Positions 61,413 to 61,754 of a stretch of 61,754 nt of DNA are shown here, in pieces. The DNA is taken from assembly GCA_025937785.1 (NCBI GenBank), contig JAICQQ010000022.1, positions 1-61,754 on the forward strand, given 5' to 3'. A program made the translations under genes and the position numbers. Source of the stretch: Polyangiaceae bacterium (lineage in GTDB: Bacteria; Myxococcota_A; Polyangia; Polyangiales; Polyangiaceae). The number at the start of each line of letters is the position of its first letter. Within the stretch, counting starts at the first letter, position 1. The notes beneath the pieces were generated by a model. It was not told where the DNA came from and did no database searches. It was given only the letters and a program-made list of their open reading frames with translations.

Positions 61413-61481
61413 AGTCTTCAGCCCCGGCCGCTGACACCCCAGGGCGCCCCCCGTTCCCACCCCTCAGCGGCCTGCCGCCGC

Positions 61482-61754
61482 TCACGCTCTCCCGCAGTCC
61501 AGTCGTCCCGCCGCTCGCGGTCCCTCCCCGCCACGCGCTGGGTCCCTCGCGCCGCTCGCTGCGACGCTGGTGGAAGCCACCGGCACGGCGTTTCGCAGTA
61601 CGTATCGAACCAGCGGTTCTCGTACTTTCAGCGCCTTCCGCGCCCGCTTGCAGGCCATGAAGCCTGTGCCGTAGTCGCGATCGGCTTCCAAAGCATTATG
61701 CGCTGGACACCTGAGGCCAAGGTTATCAGCTGTGTCCGCACCACCTTTGGCCCA
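61482..61754 (-). CDS. HNH endonuclease, 3' fragment cut by the window edge
   Basis: The frame enters open from the right edge and encodes 90 residues: WAKGGADTADNLGLRCPAHN, then ALEADRDYGTGFMACKR and an Ala/Gly/Arg tail. GG....NL.L.C..HN..EA...FG is the C-terminal signature of HNH nucleases common in myxobacterial genomes, with the metal-binding His-Asn pair of the motif. The 5' part with the first HH lies beyond the window. The C-terminal ~45 residues look unlike relatives and are compositionally biased, so the gene may be frayed at its 3' end or a relic. Confidence 0.55.
   Translation of the reverse strand, partial: WAKGGADTADNLGLRCPAHNALEADRDYGTGFMACKRARKALKVREPLVRYVLRNAVPVASTSVAASGARDPARGGEGPRAAGRLDCGRA

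Noticed and set aside
1..61754. tRNA, rRNA or complete insertion sequence
   Set aside because: No cloverleaf-like sequence, rRNA segment, transposase motif or paired terminal inverted repeats were seen by eye; a dedicated RNA search would be needed to exclude a tRNA with certainty.

Overview
The window reads as chromosomal DNA from a myxobacterium-like organism (Myxococcota, probably the Polyangia/Sorangiineae side). The signs are uniformly G+C-rich third codon positions, two Hanks-type Ser/Thr kinases, several lipoproteins in which a lipobox is followed by a long Ala/Gly/Ser/Thr linker, a C-terminal MYXO-CTERM-like sorting tail, and many tight ATGA/GTGA gene overlaps. The taxonomic call is inference; no rRNA or tRNA gene is visible.

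Layout, left to right. 1-762 is a gene-free stretch holding a tandem-repeat element. 763-2753 is an aminotransferase coupled to deoC. 2809-10634 runs on the plus strand: a zinc-ribbon Ser/Thr kinase, an MlaF-type ATPase, an MlaD/MCE protein and a very long S41 (CtpA-like) protease. 10677-18697 has secreted or outer-membrane proteins, a MOSC protein, an ABC-2 exporter (ATPase plus two permeases) and a CPCC zinc protein. 18908-23776 has a DAACS carboxylate symporter whose 3' end overlaps a TPR/purple-acid-phosphatase operon. 24460-32516 has a Tat-exported GH105 hydrolase, a ThDP enzyme coupled to a KAS III-like enzyme, uxaC and an alpha/beta hydrolase. 32543-37794 has a second kinase ending in an unusual 17-bp repeat array, an SDR, a small membrane protein, and a diiron ferritin-like/toroid fusion paired with a Gly-rich secreted protein. 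37964-42311 has a broken TetR gene and a kdgK-eda-tex operon. 42343-42515 is a second copy, inverted, of the element at the left end. 42731-45233 has a WYL regulator divergent from a GST around a perfect palindrome, and a coiled-coil lipoprotein. 45370-51065 encodes a double-length UvrA and a small upstream gene. 51226-56258 is a TetR-RND efflux set. 56429-61754 has a coiled-coil protein, a CxxCH lipoprotein, HflX, a frameshifted membrane ORF, a 23-bp repeat array and the end of an HNH nuclease gene.

Working together: GH105, uxaC, kdgK and eda sketch a uronate route (unsaturated uronides to glucuronate/fructuronate to KDG to KDPG to pyruvate plus glyceraldehyde-3-phosphate), although the uronate reductase and dehydratase are not in the window. 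MlaF and MlaD suggest outer-membrane lipid transport, with MlaE absent locally. The RND adaptor and pump sit under a TetR repressor, with no TolC nearby.

The most unusual sequence signals are: (i) a related repeat element of about 31-bp period occurring twice, 42 kb apart and inverted; (ii) a 17-bp array that gives the kinase the same C-terminus in all three frames and carries four perfect Shine-Dalgarno 9-mers on the other strand; and (iii) the diiron/toroid fusion beside a secreted protein with a repeated aromatic-Gly motif.
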